A stretch of 64,000 bases of DNA, taken from Steroidobacter sp. GTDB lineage: Bacteria; Pseudomonadota; Gammaproteobacteria; Steroidobacterales; Steroidobacteraceae. The notes under the pieces are model-generated. The model had not been told where the DNA came from. It searched no databases and was given only the letters and a program-made list of their open reading frames with translations. The position numbers and the translations under genes were made by a program. Shown here in pieces: positions 9,280-20,959 of this stretch; within the stretch, counting starts at the first letter, position 1; each line of letters begins with the position of its first letter. The stretch is taken from the NCBI GenBank assembly GCA_025929585.1, contig JAICPY010000006.1, positions 1-64,000 on the forward strand, given 5' to 3'.

Positions 9280-11664
9280 TTATTTGTCTCGGATCGTGGC
9301 ATTGAGCTGTCGGCTCAATCTCTCGATGATCTGCGCCGCGATGGCATCAGCATCGGCGTCCGCCAGGGTTCGTGAAGTATCCTGTAAATTCATTCCTAAG
9401 GCTATGCTCTTCTTACCTTTCTCGATTTGTTGACCGCGATAGACAGACAGCACCACCAAGTCTTGCAACAAGGATCCGGCGCAGTCCGTAATGACGCCGC
9501 TCAGCGACGCCACCGGAACGGATTCATCGACGATCACCGCAATATCCCGACGGATGGCCGGGAATTTGGATATCTCCGTATATAGCGGAATGCGCGCGGT
9601 GAGACCTGTCCTCGTCTCGATCTCGAAAAGAATCGCTGGATATGTCAAATCGAGACGACGCACGTGTTGCGGATGGAGCGCGCCAATCCAGCCGACAGCC
9701 TGGTCGGAACGATAGATTCGAGCGGACTGCCCCGGATGTAGCGCTGGATGGATTTCGGGAACGAATCGAAATTCGCTCGACGTTCCGGTCAATGCGACGA
9801 GCGCTTCGATGTCTGCCTTCACATCGAAGAAATCGACATTTGAGGATTCGACAGCCCACTGCTCAACTACGCGCCGCCCGGCCGCTAGGCCGGCGATCAC
9901 CTCAGTTTCGCGGCCGGTATCAGAAGCATAGCGACGCCCGACTTCGAACAATCGCACGCGAGATTGCTGCCGACGTTGATTCTCCCGCAGCGCCTGAAGC
10001 AGTCCGGGCCACAAAGAAACGCGCATTGCGCCCATCTCTGCGGAAATCGGATTGCTCAGCGATAGTCCGGCGTCTGCGCAGAGTGCGGCTTGCGCCTCGG
10101 CATCAGTGAACGTGTACGTAATCGCTTCTTGATAACCTCGATCGACCAGCAGGTCCGCAGCACGTTCGTTGCGAACCTGCGCTTCGGTGTAGCTCACGAT
10201 CGATTGGGGTGCGCGTGCATCGATCTCTGGAATGTTGTCGTAGCCGTACAGCCGCGCGACTTCCTCGATCAAGTCCTCTTCGATCCGCAAGTCGAAACGC
10301 CATGACGGCGGCTTCGCGGTCCAGGACGAGTTCTTCTGCGGAAGATCGGATGATTGCAGCGTTATTCCGAGCCTTTGCAGACAGTCGACGACATCAGAGC
10401 TCGAAACCGACACTCCGAGCACGCGCTGCACTCGCGCGTGACGCAGCCGAATTTCATCGCGTCGGCCGCTTGCACCTTCGGTGCGAACGACCTGAATCGG
10501 ACCTGCCTTGCCGCCAGCGCATTCGAGCAGCAATTGTGTCGCGCGTTCGATTGCGGACTCTTGCAGTTTCGGGTCCACACCGCGTTCGAAGCGTTGCGAA
10601 GCATCGGTGATGAGCCCGTAGCGCCGACCGCGGCCCGCGATAGTGTCAGGATCGAAATACGCGACTTCCAAGAAAATGTCGGCGGTGGAATCGCTGATGC
10701 CTGAATCTTCTCCGCCCATCACGCCGGCCATCCCTAAGGTCTTCGTCTCATCGGCAATGACGAGCACGTCCGGCGTCAATTCGATCGTCCTGCCATCGAG
10801 CAATTTCAAAGTTTCATTCGAACGAGCGTAGCGCACGACGATCGCGCCCCGGAGCATCGCCGAATCGTACGCATGCATCGGCTGCCCCAACTCGAGCATC
10901 ACGTAGTTGGTGATATCGACGATCGCGTTGATCGGACGAAGGCCGGCACGGCGCAGGCGTTCCTGCAGCCAGAATGGCGACTTGGTACTTCCATTCACAC
11001 CTTTGATCAGGCGCCCCACGAACTTCGGGCAGCCGGCGGCTGCTTCCAACCGAATCGGAAAACTATCGGAAATCGCCGGGGCAATGGCGGGACGTGCCGC
11101 GGGCTTCAGTGTTTGCTTGCGAATAGCGGCCACTTCCCGTGCGACGCCTAGAACACTCATGCAATCGCCGCGATTCGGAGTGAGATTGACCTCGAAGATC
11201 GTGTCGTCGAGCGAAAGCGCGGTGGCTAAGGCCTCTCCACGGGGCAACTCACTGGGTAAGTCGTAAAGGCCACTCGATTCCTCGGCGATTCCAAGTTCTT
11301 TTGCCGAGCAAAGCATTCCAAAGGATTCCACACCCCTGAGCTTTGCCTTTTTGATTTCGGTGCCGTTAGGCAAAATCGCGCCGATCTTTGCAAGCGGAGC
11401 TTTCATGCCCGCGCGCACGTTCGCCGCCCCACACACGATCTGAACCTCTTCGTGTCCATCGGTGACGCGGCAAACATTGAGCTTCTCGGCATCCGGATGC
11501 TTCTGAACCGCCAGCACTTCCCCGACCACGATTCCCTTCAATTCCGGACCCGCGCGATAAACGCCCTCGATCTCGAGCCCGGCCATCGTGAGCGCGTGCG
11601 CAAGCCCGCGCACGTCATCGCCCGTATCGACCCATTCGCGAAGCCAGTTGAGGCTTACTTTCAT
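9280..11664 (-). CDS. pheT: Phenylalanyl-tRNA synthetase beta subunit
   Basis: 794 aa; [15 protein letters not shown]..., B3/B4 and FDX-ACB domains. Confidence 0.96.
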   Translation of the reverse strand: MKVSLNWLREWVDTGDDVRGLAHALTMAGLEIEGVYRAGPELKGIVVGEVLAVQKHPDAEKLNVCRVTDGHEEVQIVCGAANVRAGMKAPLAKIGAILPNGTEIKKAKLRGVESFGMLCSAKELGIAEESSGLYDLPSELPRGEALATALSLDDTIFEVNLTPNRGDCMSVLGVAREVAAIRKQTLKPAARPAIAPAISDSFPIRLEAAAGCPKFVGRLIKGVNGSTKSPFWLQERLRRAGLRPINAIVDITNYVMLELGQPMHAYDSAMLRGAIVVRYARSNETLKLLDGRTIELTPDVLVIADETKTLGMAGVMGGEDSGISDSTADIFLEVAYFDPDTIAGRGRRYGLITDASQRFERGVDPKLQESAIERATQLLLECAGGKAGPIQVVRTEGASGRRDEIRLRHARVQRVLGVSVSSSDVVDCLQRLGITLQSSDLPQKNSSWTAKPPSWRFDLRIEEDLIEEVARLYGYDNIPEIDARAPQSIVSYTEAQVRNERAADLLVDRGYQEAITYTFTDAEAQAALCADAGLSLSNPISAEMGAMRVSLWPGLLQALRENQRRQQSRVRLFEVGRRYASDTGRETEVIAGLAAGRRVVEQWAVESSNVDFFDVKADIEALVALTGTSSEFRFVPEIHPALHPGQSARIYRSDQAVGWIGALHPQHVRRLDLTYPAILFEIETRTGLTARIPLYTEISKFPAIRRDIAVIVDESVPVASLSGVITDCAGSLLQDLVVLSVYRGQQIEKGKKSIALGMNLQDTSRTLADADADAIAAQIIERLSRQLNATIRDK

Positions 11665-11665
11665 A

Positions 11666-11800
11666 GAAGCGGTTAGCGGTTAGCGGTTAGCGGATAGTCA
11701 GGAAAATGGCGTTTCGCCATCGCACAACAAACGAAGCTCCACGCTGCCGGATTCGGCTCCGAACTAACCGCTAACCGCCAACCGCTAACCGCTTCACTCT
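11666..11800. repeat. Inverted tandem-heptamer element B (pheS-pheT gap)
   Basis: Left arm AAGCGGTTAGCGGTTAGCGGTTAGCGGATAGT; right arm (rc) AAGCGGTTAGCGGTTGGCGGTTAGCGGTTAGT. Confidence 0.9.
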
Positions 11801-11803
11801 TAC

Positions 11804-12853
<1,050 letters not shown>

Positions 12854-12891
12854 TCAGCTCGTGCGAACCGAGCGCGGACCTAAGAACAGGC

Positions 12892-12998
12892 ATTCCCATC
12901 TTGGCTGGGAATTAAGGCGTAGGCATTGGCGCCGGTTTCATCGGCGCCGACTCGTAGTGTGGATCTGCTGCACTGACCGGCTCGGGTCAGTGCAGCAG
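12892..12998 (-). promoter_or_regulatory. Three consecutive hairpins in the rplT-pheS gap (candidate pheST leader or terminator region)
   Basis: CTGCTGCACTGACC-GGCTCG-GGTCAGTGCAGCAG (12965-12998, 14-bp perfect stem); GGCGCC...GGCGCC (~12927-12949); ATTCCCA...TGGGAAT (12892-12912). Confidence 0.6.
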
Positions 12999-13007
12999 AG
13001 CGGTCGG

Positions 13008-13376
13008 TTAGGCGGCTGCCTTGAGCAAGCTGTCTTTCGCCTTCTGCGCAATCACGCCAAACGCTGCCGGATCGTGAAATGCCAGGTCCGCAAGTACCTT
13101 GCGATCGATGGTCAATCCAGCCGCATTCAAGCCTGCGATCAGCTTGCTGTAGGACAAGCCGTGAACGCGTGCTTCGGCGTTGATACGCGTGATCCACAAC
13201 GCACGCATGTTGCGCTTGTTGGTCTTGCGATCGCGATAAGCATATTGGCCGGCCTTGATGACCGCCTGCTTCGCCGCGCGGAAAACTTTGCGACGGGCGT
13301 TGTAGTAGCCCTTCGCCTTCTTGAGAATTTTCTTGTGTCGGGCGCCCGCAATGACGCCTCTCTTAACGCGTGCCAT
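13008..13376 (-). CDS. rplT: 50S ribosomal protein L20
   Basis: [51 protein letters not shown]. Confidence 0.97.
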   Translation of the reverse strand: MARVKRGVIAGARHKKILKKAKGYYNARRKVFRAAKQAVIKAGQYAYRDRKTNKRNMRALWITRINAEARVHGLSYSKLIAGLNAAGLTIDRKVLADLAFHDPAAFGVIAQKAKDSLLKAAA

Positions 13377-13386
13377 GTGTCACTCC

Positions 13387-13584
13387 TTACTTGGCGTGGG
13401 GGAGCAATTGCTCCATCCGCACGAGATCTTGTTTCGCCACCATGCTCGGCGCACGCAGCTGACGCTTACGCTTGCTCGGCTTTTTGGTGAGGATGTGACG
13501 ACGATGGGATTGGGATCGCTTGAATCCGTTGGCAGTCTTGCGAAAACGCTTCGCCGCTGCCCGGTTGGTTTTCAACTTAGGCAT
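13387..13584 (-). CDS. rpmI: 50S ribosomal protein L35
   Basis: [44 protein letters not shown]. Confidence 0.97.
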   Translation of the reverse strand: MPKLKTNRAAAKRFRKTANGFKRSQSHRRHILTKKPSKRKRQLRAPSMVAKQDLVRMEQLLPHAK

Positions 13585-13710
13585 AAATAAAAGAGCTCCT
13601 GGCTCTGCTTGTATAGCCTTTTAGGAATGTCGTGCGCAGCGAAGAGCTGCGTCGTACACCCTGTCGGGCGGGACAACGCGTCGTTATGATGCGTTGCTCA
13701 CTTTTTGTTT

Positions 13711-13933
13711 GCTCGCCTGCGGCGAGCAAGTGCATGACGTGTAAGGTGCAAAACGTGTATGGCAAGAAAACGCTACCGCGCCTTTTCCCTTACACCTCTA
13801 TACCTCTTACATCTTCACACTAGCGCTCGCCTGCAGCGAGCAGTGCACGACGTGTAACGTGTAAGCGTGTATCGCAAGGAGCGCTACTGCGCCTCTTTCG
13901 TTACACCTCTACACCTCTACACGTTCAACACCT
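13711..13933. repeat. Tandem-duplicated ~110-bp inverted-repeat element H in the rpmI-infC gap
   Basis: Two diverged copies (~13711-13820, ~13825-13933), each GCTCGCCTGC[GA]GCGAGC ... GACGTGTAA..GTG..CGTGTAT.GCAAG ... CGCTAC.GCGCC ... TTACACCTCTA.ACCTCT. Confidence 0.8.
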
Positions 13934-13957
13934 TCACATGAAGGAGTAAGCAAGAGC

Positions 13958-14482
13958 TTACTTCTTCTTCGGTCCGAACATCATCACCATCTGCCGCCCT
14001 TCCATCAGCGGGTTTTGCTCGACCTGCGCGTACGGCGCCAGATCGTTTTGCACCCGCCCTAGAAGCTCGCGACCGACTTCTTGATGCGCCATTTCGCGAC
14101 CACGAAATCTCATGGTCACCTTGGCCTTGTCTCCCTCCTGGAGGAAGCGAATCAGGTTTCGTAACTTCACCTGATAGTCGCCCTCTTCCGTGCCGGGACG
14201 GAATTTCACTTCCTTAATTTGAATCTGCTTCTGCTTTCGCTTCGCTGCATGCGCCTTCTTGTTCTGCTCGAACAAGAATTTGCCGAAGTCCATGATGCGA
14301 CACACCGGCGGCTCCGCCATCGGCGAGACCTCGACGAGATCCAGCTCGGCGGCCTGCGCCATCTGCAGTGCTTCGAATCGGCTGATCACGCCGACCTGGT
14401 GGCCCTCGGCGTCGATCACTCGCAACTGCGGCGATGTGATGTCTTCATTGCGCCTGATGCGCTTACTAATGGGAGCAGCGAT
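13958..14482 (-). CDS. infC: Translation initiation factor IF-3, probable AUC start
   Basis: IF-3 protein (...[44 protein letters not shown]...[14 protein letters not shown]). In-frame reading upstream of the track's TTG start gives (M)[18 protein letters not shown], bounded by the thrS TGA; GGAGGT 7 nt before ATC. Confidence 0.9.
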   Translation of the reverse strand: MAAPISKRIRRNEDITSPQLRVIDAEGHQVGVISRFEALQMAQAAELDLVEVSPMAEPPVCRIMDFGKFLFEQNKKAHAAKRKQKQIQIKEVKFRPGTEEGDYQVKLRNLIRFLQEGDKAKVTMRFRGREMAHQEVGRELLGRVQNDLAPYAQVEQNPLMEGRQMVMMFGPKKK

Positions 14483-14485
14483 GCG

Positions 14486-16411
14486 TCATACCTCCAAAAT
14501 AGTCCGGCCGCGGCTCGCGACTTCCCGGGCAAGTTTCTCGGCGAGCGTCTCCACTGACATCGCTCCGAGATCTTTGCCACTGCGCGTGCGCACGGCCAGA
14601 GAGTGAGAACCTGCTTCGCGATCGCCAGCTACCAATAGGTAAGGAACGCGCTGCAGCGTGTGTTCGCGGATCTTAAAGCCGACCTTTTCATTCCGCAAGT
14701 CTGACTCGACCCGAAGCCCCTGATTTTTCAGGGTTTCAGTGACCTCAAGCACATAGTCAGCCTGTTTATCGGTGATGTTGAGCACAACAGCCTGCACCGG
14801 CGCGAGCCAAGTGGGGAAGGCGCCCGCGTGCTCCTCGATGAGGATGCCGAGAAACCGCTCGAGCGAGCCGAATATGGCCCGATGCAGCATGACGGGCACC
14901 TGTTTGGAGCCATCCTGCGCGACGTATTGAGCATCCAACCGACCAGGCATCGAGAAATCGACCTGCAAAGTGCCGCATTGCCATAGCCGTCCGATCGAGT
15001 CTTTCAAGGTGAACTCGATCTTCGGGCCGTAGAACGCTCCCTCGCCTGGCTTCTCCTGCCACGGTAGCTTGCGGCTGTCCATCGCCAAGGCGAGTGCCTT
15101 TTCAGCCTTGTCCCAAACCTCGTCCGCGCCGATCCGGTCCTTAGGCCGCGTCGCAAGTTTGTAGCTTATCTCTTTGAATCCGAAATCGTCGTACACCTGA
15201 TGTAGTAGATCGATAAAGGTTGTCGCCTCCCCTTCGATCTGATCTTCCAAGCAGAAGATGTGAGCATCGTCCTGCACGAACGACCGCACGCGCATCAACC
15301 CATGAAGTGCGCCAGAGGCCTCATTGCGATGGCATGAGCCGAATTCCGCCAACCGGAGCGGGAGGTCGCGGTAGCTTTTCACGCCTTGATTGAACACCTG
15401 AATGTGGCATGGGCAGTTCATCGGCTTCACGGCGAAAGTCCGCTTCTCGGACTCCGTGATGAACATGTCCTCGTGGAAGTTCGCCCAGTGGCCCGACTTC
15501 TCCCACAGCGAGCGGTCGACGAGCTGCGGCGTGCGAATCTCGCGATAGCCGTTCTTCCGCCAGATCTCACTCATGTATTGAGTGATGGTTTGGTACAGCC
15601 GCCAGCCCTTCTCGTGCCAGAAGACCATGCCCGGGGCTTCTTCCTGCATATGAAACAGATCGAGCGCGCGCCCCACCTTGCGATGATCTCGCTTATCTGC
15701 TTCTTCGATCCGGGTGAGATAAGCCTTCAGGCTTTTCTCATCCGCCCATGCGGTGCCGTAGATTCGCTGCAGCATCTCGTTGCGCGAATCGCCACGCCAA
15801 TACGCGCCGGCGAGCTTCGTCAGTTTGAAAGCGCGCAAGAAACGGGTATTGGGCACGTGCGGGCCACGGCACATGTCCACGTATTCTTCGTGGTGATACA
15901 AGCCCATCGCTTTCTCATCGGGCATGTCTTCGATGAGCCGCAGCTTGTAGTCCTCGCCACGTTGTTTGAACGTTTCGATGACTTCTGCGCGGGGCGTCAT
16001 GCGCTTGATGACGTCGTAGTCCTTTGCAATCAGCTCGCGCATCCGAGTTTCGATTGCCTCGATGTCATCGGGCGTAAAGGGCCGCTCGTAAGCGATGTCG
16101 TAATAGAAGCCGTCTTCGATCACCGGGCCGATGACCATCTTCGCGCTCGGATAAAGCTGCTTGATCGCGTGACCCATCAAGTGCGCGAAAGAGTGCCGGA
16201 TGATTTCCAGCCCCTCATGATCCTTCGGCGTAATGATTTGCAGCGAAGCATCGCGGTCGATGGTGTCGGATAAATCGACCAACTTGCCGTCGACCTTTCC
16301 GGCGACAGCCGCCTTCGCGAGCCCGGGACCGATGTCCGCGGCAACTTTCGCAGTGGTGACTGCTTCGCTATAAGTTCGCTGGCTGCCGTCGGGCAGAGTG
16401 ATGACTGGCAT
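14486..16411 (-). CDS. thrS: Threonyl-tRNA synthetase
   Basis: 641 aa; TGS, tRNA-SAD and class II catalytic domains. Confidence 0.97.
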   Translation of the reverse strand: MPVITLPDGSQRTYSEAVTTAKVAADIGPGLAKAAVAGKVDGKLVDLSDTIDRDASLQIITPKDHEGLEIIRHSFAHLMGHAIKQLYPSAKMVIGPVIEDGFYYDIAYERPFTPDDIEAIETRMRELIAKDYDVIKRMTPRAEVIETFKQRGEDYKLRLIEDMPDEKAMGLYHHEEYVDMCRGPHVPNTRFLRAFKLTKLAGAYWRGDSRNEMLQRIYGTAWADEKSLKAYLTRIEEADKRDHRKVGRALDLFHMQEEAPGMVFWHEKGWRLYQTITQYMSEIWRKNGYREIRTPQLVDRSLWEKSGHWANFHEDMFITESEKRTFAVKPMNCPCHIQVFNQGVKSYRDLPLRLAEFGSCHRNEASGALHGLMRVRSFVQDDAHIFCLEDQIEGEATTFIDLLHQVYDDFGFKEISYKLATRPKDRIGADEVWDKAEKALALAMDSRKLPWQEKPGEGAFYGPKIEFTLKDSIGRLWQCGTLQVDFSMPGRLDAQYVAQDGSKQVPVMLHRAIFGSLERFLGILIEEHAGAFPTWLAPVQAVVLNITDKQADYVLEVTETLKNQGLRVESDLRNEKVGFKIREHTLQRVPYLLVAGDREAGSHSLAVRTRSGKDLGAMSVETLAEKLAREVASRGRTILEV

Positions 16412-16424
16412 GGCAAAGAGGGAA

Positions 16425-16565
16425 GCGGTTGGCGGTTAGCGGTTAGGGGTTAGCAGGAGAGATCCTTGAGAGATCTCACCGGCAGCAAGAGATGGCAACC
16501 AGGGACGACTCCACGATTCAAACCGGGCTGTATTCTGAAACTAACCGCTATCCGCCAGCCGCTTC
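16425..16565. repeat. Inverted tandem-heptamer element C (thrS upstream / tRNA-Val)
   Basis: Left arm AAGCGGTTGGCGGTTAGCGGTTAGGGGTTAGC; right arm (rc) AAGCGGCTGGCGGATAGCGGTTAGT. Confidence 0.88.
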
Positions 16566-16574
16566 TAAGAAGAT

Positions 16575-16649
16575 TGGTGCGCGCGACAGGGATCGAACCT
16601 GTGACCCCCACCATGTCAAGGTGATGCTCTACCGCTGAGCTACGCGCGC
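16575..16649 (-). tRNA. tRNA-Val(GAC), CCA encoded
   Basis: gcgcgcgtagctcagcggtagagcatcaccttgacatggtgggggtcacaggttcgatccctgtcgcgcgcacca. Confidence 0.94.
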
Positions 16650-16717
16650 GCCGAAAAAGGCGGGCAAGGATAGCGGCGCCTGCGAGCGCAGGCAAGGACC
16701 CGATATCCGATCGGGTC

Positions 16718-16843
16718 GTGATGGGGTGACGAAGTGACGGGGTCAGAACCGGGACGAGCCCGAATTTCCTACCATTTACGCCGCCGCAACGGGCCGCTCC
16801 GCTCTGACGTCGTCACTTCGTCACCCCGTCACTGCGTCACTTC
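16718..16843. repeat. Inverted tandem-octamer element I (uvrB 3' side)
   Basis: Left TGATGGGGTGACGAAGTGACGGGGTCAGA; right TCTGACGTCGTCACTTCGTCACCCCGTCACTGCGTCACTT. Confidence 0.88.
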
Positions 16844-16849
16844 TCTCGG

Positions 16850-18874
16850 TCACCCTACCCTGGCTAGCCCCAATTCCACCTTTCTCAGCTTCTGCACCTC
16901 ATCCCTGATCTTTGCAGCTTCCTCGAATTCCAGGTTTCGGGCGTGCTTGAGCATTTCCTGCTCCAGCTTTTTGATACGGCGCACCACCTGTTCGGGCGTG
17001 AGCTTCGAATAGTCGACACCGCCTTCGGCGATCTTCAATGTGCCGCCGCGATCGCTGCCCGAATACGCGCCTTCCATGATGTCCGCGACGGCTTTCTTGA
17101 TGCCGCGCGGGGTGATGCCGTGCTTTTCGTTGTACTCGATCTGTTTCGCGCGTCGACGATTCGTTTCATCGATCGCGCGCTGGATCGATCCGGTGATCTG
17201 GTCTGCGTAGAGAATGGCTCGTCCGCTCAAGTTGCGAGCTGCGCGTCCGATCGTTTGAATGAGCGAGTTCTCCGAGCGCAGGAAGCCTTCCTTGTCAGCA
17301 TCGAGGATTGCGACCAGCGATACCTCGGGCATGTCCAATCCTTCGCGCAGCAAGTTGATGCCGACGATGACATCGAACTTACCCAGGCGCAGGTCGCGAA
17401 TGATCTCCATGCGCTCGACCGTATCGATGTCGGAGTGCAGATAGCGGACCTTCACGCCGTGCTCTTCGAGGTATTCAGTGAGATCCTCGGACATGCGTTT
17501 GGTCAAAGTTGTGATGAGCACGCGCTCATCGAGCTCGGCACAGCGTTTGATCTCCGAGAGAACATCATCGACCTGCGTGCGTACGGGACGGATCTCGACT
17601 TCCGGATCGATCAGTCCGGTAGGACGCACGAGTTGCTCGACGATCTGACCGGAACGCTGCAACTCATATTGTCCAGGCGTGGCCGAAACGAAAATGGCCT
17701 GTGGAGCAAGCCGCTCCCATTCATCAAAACGCAGCGGACGATTGTCCAGTGCGGATGGCAGCCTAAATCCGTATTCGACCAGTGTTTCCTTCCTCGATCG
17801 ATCGCCGCGATACATCGCACCCAACTGCGGAATCGTTTGATGGCTTTCATCGACGACCAGTAATGCGTTCGCAGGCAGGTAGTCGAACAAGCAAGGCGGC
17901 GGCTCGCCCGAGGAGCGTCCCGACAAGTACCGCGAATAGTTTTCGATGCCATTGCAGTAGCCGACTTCTCGCATCATTTCGATATCGAAGCGCGTGCGCT
18001 GTTCGAGACGCTGTGCTTCGAGCAGCTTGCCGGCATTCTTCAGCTCGATCAGTCGCGCATGCAGCTCCTCACGGATCTCCTCCACCGCGTTGACCAGACG
18101 ATCGCGGGGAGTCACGTAGTGGGATGAGGGGAATACCGTAAATCGAGGTACTTTGCGCCGCACTTCGCCGGTAAGCGGATCGAACAGCATCAACGAGTCG
18201 ACCTCATCGTCGAAGAGCTCCACGCGGATCGCCTCGCGTTCGGATTCCGCCGGGAAGATATCGATGACATCGCCGCGAACCCGATACGTTCCTTGTGTGA
18301 GGTCCATTTCGTTCCGTGTGTATTGCATGTCCGTCAAGCGGCGCAGGAGCTTGCGTTGATCGATCCGATCGCCTCGGGAAAGATGCAGCACCATCGACAG
18401 ATAAGCTTGCGGATCGCCCAGGCCGTAGATTGCGGAAACCGTCGCCACGATGATGGAGTCGGATCGCTCGAGCAGCGCTTTGGTCGCCGACAAGCGCATC
18501 TGCTCGATGTGCTCGTTGATCGAGGAATCCTTCTCGATATAGGTGTCCGATGAGGGCACGTACGCTTCGGGCTGGTAGTAGTCGTAATACGAGACGAAAT
18601 ACTCCACCGCGTTATGTGGAAAGAATTCCTTGAACTCACCGTAGAGCTGCGCCGCCAACGTTTTGTTGTGTGCGAGCACCATGGTCGGACGCTGTATTTT
18701 CTGAATGACGTTCGCGATCGTGAACGTCTTGCCTGAACCGGTGACGCCGAGCAGAGTTTGGTGCGTCAAGCCTGAGTCGATGCCATCGACGAGCTTGGCA
18801 ATCGCCTCGGGCTGATCGCCGGAAGGCTTGTAGTCTCCGATCAAATCGAAACGGATTGGATTGGATTCAGACAT
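16850..18874 (-). CDS. uvrB: Excinuclease ABC subunit B
   Basis: [39 protein letters not shown]-terminal UVR motif. Confidence 0.97.
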   Translation of the reverse strand: MSESNPIRFDLIGDYKPSGDQPEAIAKLVDGIDSGLTHQTLLGVTGSGKTFTIANVIQKIQRPTMVLAHNKTLAAQLYGEFKEFFPHNAVEYFVSYYDYYQPEAYVPSSDTYIEKDSSINEHIEQMRLSATKALLERSDSIIVATVSAIYGLGDPQAYLSMVLHLSRGDRIDQRKLLRRLTDMQYTRNEMDLTQGTYRVRGDVIDIFPAESEREAIRVELFDDEVDSLMLFDPLTGEVRRKVPRFTVFPSSHYVTPRDRLVNAVEEIREELHARLIELKNAGKLLEAQRLEQRTRFDIEMMREVGYCNGIENYSRYLSGRSSGEPPPCLFDYLPANALLVVDESHQTIPQLGAMYRGDRSRKETLVEYGFRLPSALDNRPLRFDEWERLAPQAIFVSATPGQYELQRSGQIVEQLVRPTGLIDPEVEIRPVRTQVDDVLSEIKRCAELDERVLITTLTKRMSEDLTEYLEEHGVKVRYLHSDIDTVERMEIIRDLRLGKFDVIVGINLLREGLDMPEVSLVAILDADKEGFLRSENSLIQTIGRAARNLSGRAILYADQITGSIQRAIDETNRRRAKQIEYNEKHGITPRGIKKAVADIMEGAYSGSDRGGTLKIAEGGVDYSKLTPEQVVRRIKKLEQEMLKHARNLEFEEAAKIRDEVQKLRKVELGLARVG

Positions 18875-19082
18875 GCGGACGGTCTTGAGAGTGAGGAGTG
18901 ATCATGTGAATGGGGGCGAGATTCGAAATTCCCATTCGGTTGCAGAGCGAGAACACTCCACGCGGTGCAGGCCGTCTCACTGGTGTTCCGGTCGGATCGC
19001 AGCCCTTTTTGCGGTGGATGTGGAGGCAGAACGCGTTTTTCCCTAGAATGAACGTCGTCCAAATTCCTCCACCGGTGCCCTC

Positions 19083-20279
19083 GTGAGTCTACCAGTTTCA
19101 AAGCGCGTCCAGCGCGTCAAGCCCTCCCCGACCGTCGCTCTCACCGGCCGCGTGGCCCAGCTCAAAGCGGAAGGCAAAGACATCATTGGATTGGGCGCGG
19201 GCGAGCCGGATTTCGACACGCCGACGCATATTGCCGATGCAGGCGTAGAGGCGATTCGCAAAGGCCACACACGCTACACAGCGGTGGAAGGAACGGCCGA
19301 TCTGAAGGACGCGATCATTGCGAAGTTCAAGCGCGAGAATGGCTTGGACTATAAGCGCAATCAGATTCTAGTTTCGACCGGCGCGAAGCAGACGATCTTC
19401 AACTTGATTCTTGCGCTCATCGACTCTGGCGATGAAGTCGTCATCCCAGCGCCTTATTGGGTTTCGTATCCGGATATGGTGATGCTCGCCGAGGGCATTC
19501 CGGTCATGCCCTACGCTGGGCCTGAACAAGGCTACAAGATCACTCCCGCGCAGCTGGAGGCGGCGATTACTCCGAAGACGCGCCTCTTCATTCTCAACAG
19601 TCCAAGCAACCCGACCGGCGCCGCCTATACGAAAGCCGAGCTGCGCGCGCTTGGCGAAGTGCTGATGAAGTATCCGAAGATCGTGATCTGCACGGATGAT
19701 ATGTATGAGCACATCTATTGGGCGAACGAACCTTTCGTCAGTCTCGCAAGCGTCTGCCCAGAGCTGTACGAGCGCATCGTGACGACGAACGGCGTTTCGA
19801 AGGCGTATGCGATGACAGGCTGGCGCATCGGCTACTGCGGCGGGCCGGTCGAGCTCGTGACTGCAATGGCGACCATCCAAGGTCAGAGCACTTCCAATGC
19901 TTCCTCAATCGCGCAAAAGGCCGCGGTCGCCGCATTGAATGGCAGCCAGGATTGCGTGCGAGAGATGAACAAACATTTCAAGCAGCGCCACGACTTCATT
20001 GTCGCCGGCCTCAACAAACTACCCGGAGTCTCGTGTCTTTCAGGTGCCGGAACGTTCTACGCATTCGCGAACATCGAGCAAGCGATGAAGTTGATGGGCG
20101 TGAAGGACGACAACTCATTCGCGGAGCATCTGTTGGTTCACGGCGGTGTTGCCGTCGTCCCAGGCAGCGGCTTTGGAGCGCCCGGCCACATGCGCTTGTC
20201 GTTCGCGTGCAGCATGCAGACACTCGAGGAGGCCTTGCGGCGCATGGATAAGGTCTTGAAGACCGCCCAAGCCGCGTGA
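19083..20279 (+). CDS. Pyridoxal-phosphate aminotransferase (class I, aspartate aminotransferase-like)
   Basis: FILNSPSNPTGAAYTKAEL, GVSKAYAMTGWRIGYCGGP. Confidence 0.93.
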   Translation: MSLPVSKRVQRVKPSPTVALTGRVAQLKAEGKDIIGLGAGEPDFDTPTHIADAGVEAIRKGHTRYTAVEGTADLKDAIIAKFKRENGLDYKRNQILVSTGAKQTIFNLILALIDSGDEVVIPAPYWVSYPDMVMLAEGIPVMPYAGPEQGYKITPAQLEAAITPKTRLFILNSPSNPTGAAYTKAELRALGEVLMKYPKIVICTDDMYEHIYWANEPFVSLASVCPELYERIVTTNGVSKAYAMTGWRIGYCGGPVELVTAMATIQGQSTSNASSIAQKAAVAALNGSQDCVREMNKHFKQRHDFIVAGLNKLPGVSCLSGAGTFYAFANIEQAMKLMGVKDDNSFAEHLLVHGGVAVVPGSGFGAPGHMRLSFACSMQTLEEALRRMDKVLKTAQAA

Positions 20280-20303
20280 GGAACAGACTGTAAGCGGTTG
20301 ATA

Positions 20304-20331
20304 ATGGGCTGCACCGGCAGCCCATTTTTTT
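20304..20331 (+). terminator. Rho-independent terminator
   Basis: ATGGGCTGCACCGGCAGCCCATTTTTTT after the aminotransferase stop. Confidence 0.85.
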
Positions 20332-20640
20332 GCGTAATCTCCTTCAGGGGATGCCTGCTGCCACGTCCCTCCTTCTCCCAGCGGCAATGTTTTGCCGCTC
20401 CCACTACTGTAGCGATGCGGCACGGAGCCGTCGGCACAGCATCTCGCCTCGATGTTCAGAAGAAATCAACGCCCTCCCTCCACCTACGCATTAACGGTCT
20501 GGAACCTGGTTGCTCGTCGCGGCCTGACTCCTTCCGTTGCAGCCAGGCAGCTCGAGACGAGCACTTGGCGCGTCGAGCGCATCGTCGTCGGCGTGAGCCG
20601 GCGAAACGCGAGCAAGTGGTAGGGGAAGAGAAGAGAAAGA

Positions 20641-20762
20641 GTCTGCAGTCTGTAGTCCATAATCCGTAGCCAGAGAAGAAGACAAATCCGGTGGGGAGCG
20701 CTTGAATTCGTAGCCTCGGGCTCTTGTCTCGCTACGGACCGTGGACTGCAGACTGTAGACTC
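20641..20762. repeat. Inverted tandem-heptamer element D
   Basis: Left GTCTGCAGTCTGTAGTCCATAATCCGTAGC; right (rc) GTCTACAGTCTGCAGTCCACGGTCCGTAGC. Confidence 0.9.
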
Positions 20763-20838
20763 TCTGTCTTCCTTCCTTGACACCCTCGGCCGCGCTCAGC
20801 AAAATCGCGGCCCTTCGATTGAGCCCCTTCTTACGTGT

Positions 20839-20913
20839 TCCCCGGTAGCTCAGTGGTAGAGCGACGGACTGTTAATCCGTTGGTCGCTGGTTCGAGTCCG
20901 GCCCGGGGAGCCA
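20839..20913 (+). tRNA. tRNA-Asn(GTT), CCA encoded
   Basis: tccccggtagctcagtggtagagcgacggactgttaatccgttggtcgctggttcgagtccggcccggggagcca. Confidence 0.95.
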
Positions 20914-20959
20914 CTTCAGCATCGTTTTCTGCACGCGGCGGACAGCCGGTGTAACCGAT

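Noticed and set aside
14423-14425. TTG start for infC as used in the ORF track
   Set aside because: Would remove the conserved IF-3 N-terminal RRNEDI segment; no SD at a suitable distance was evident, whereas GGAGGT sits 7 nt before ATC.
15386-16273. 295-aa plus-strand ORF inside thrS
   Set aside because: Antisense to a highly conserved essential gene; composition is that of a mirror frame.
16943-17863. 306-aa plus-strand ORF inside uvrB
   Set aside because: Antisense shadow ORF.
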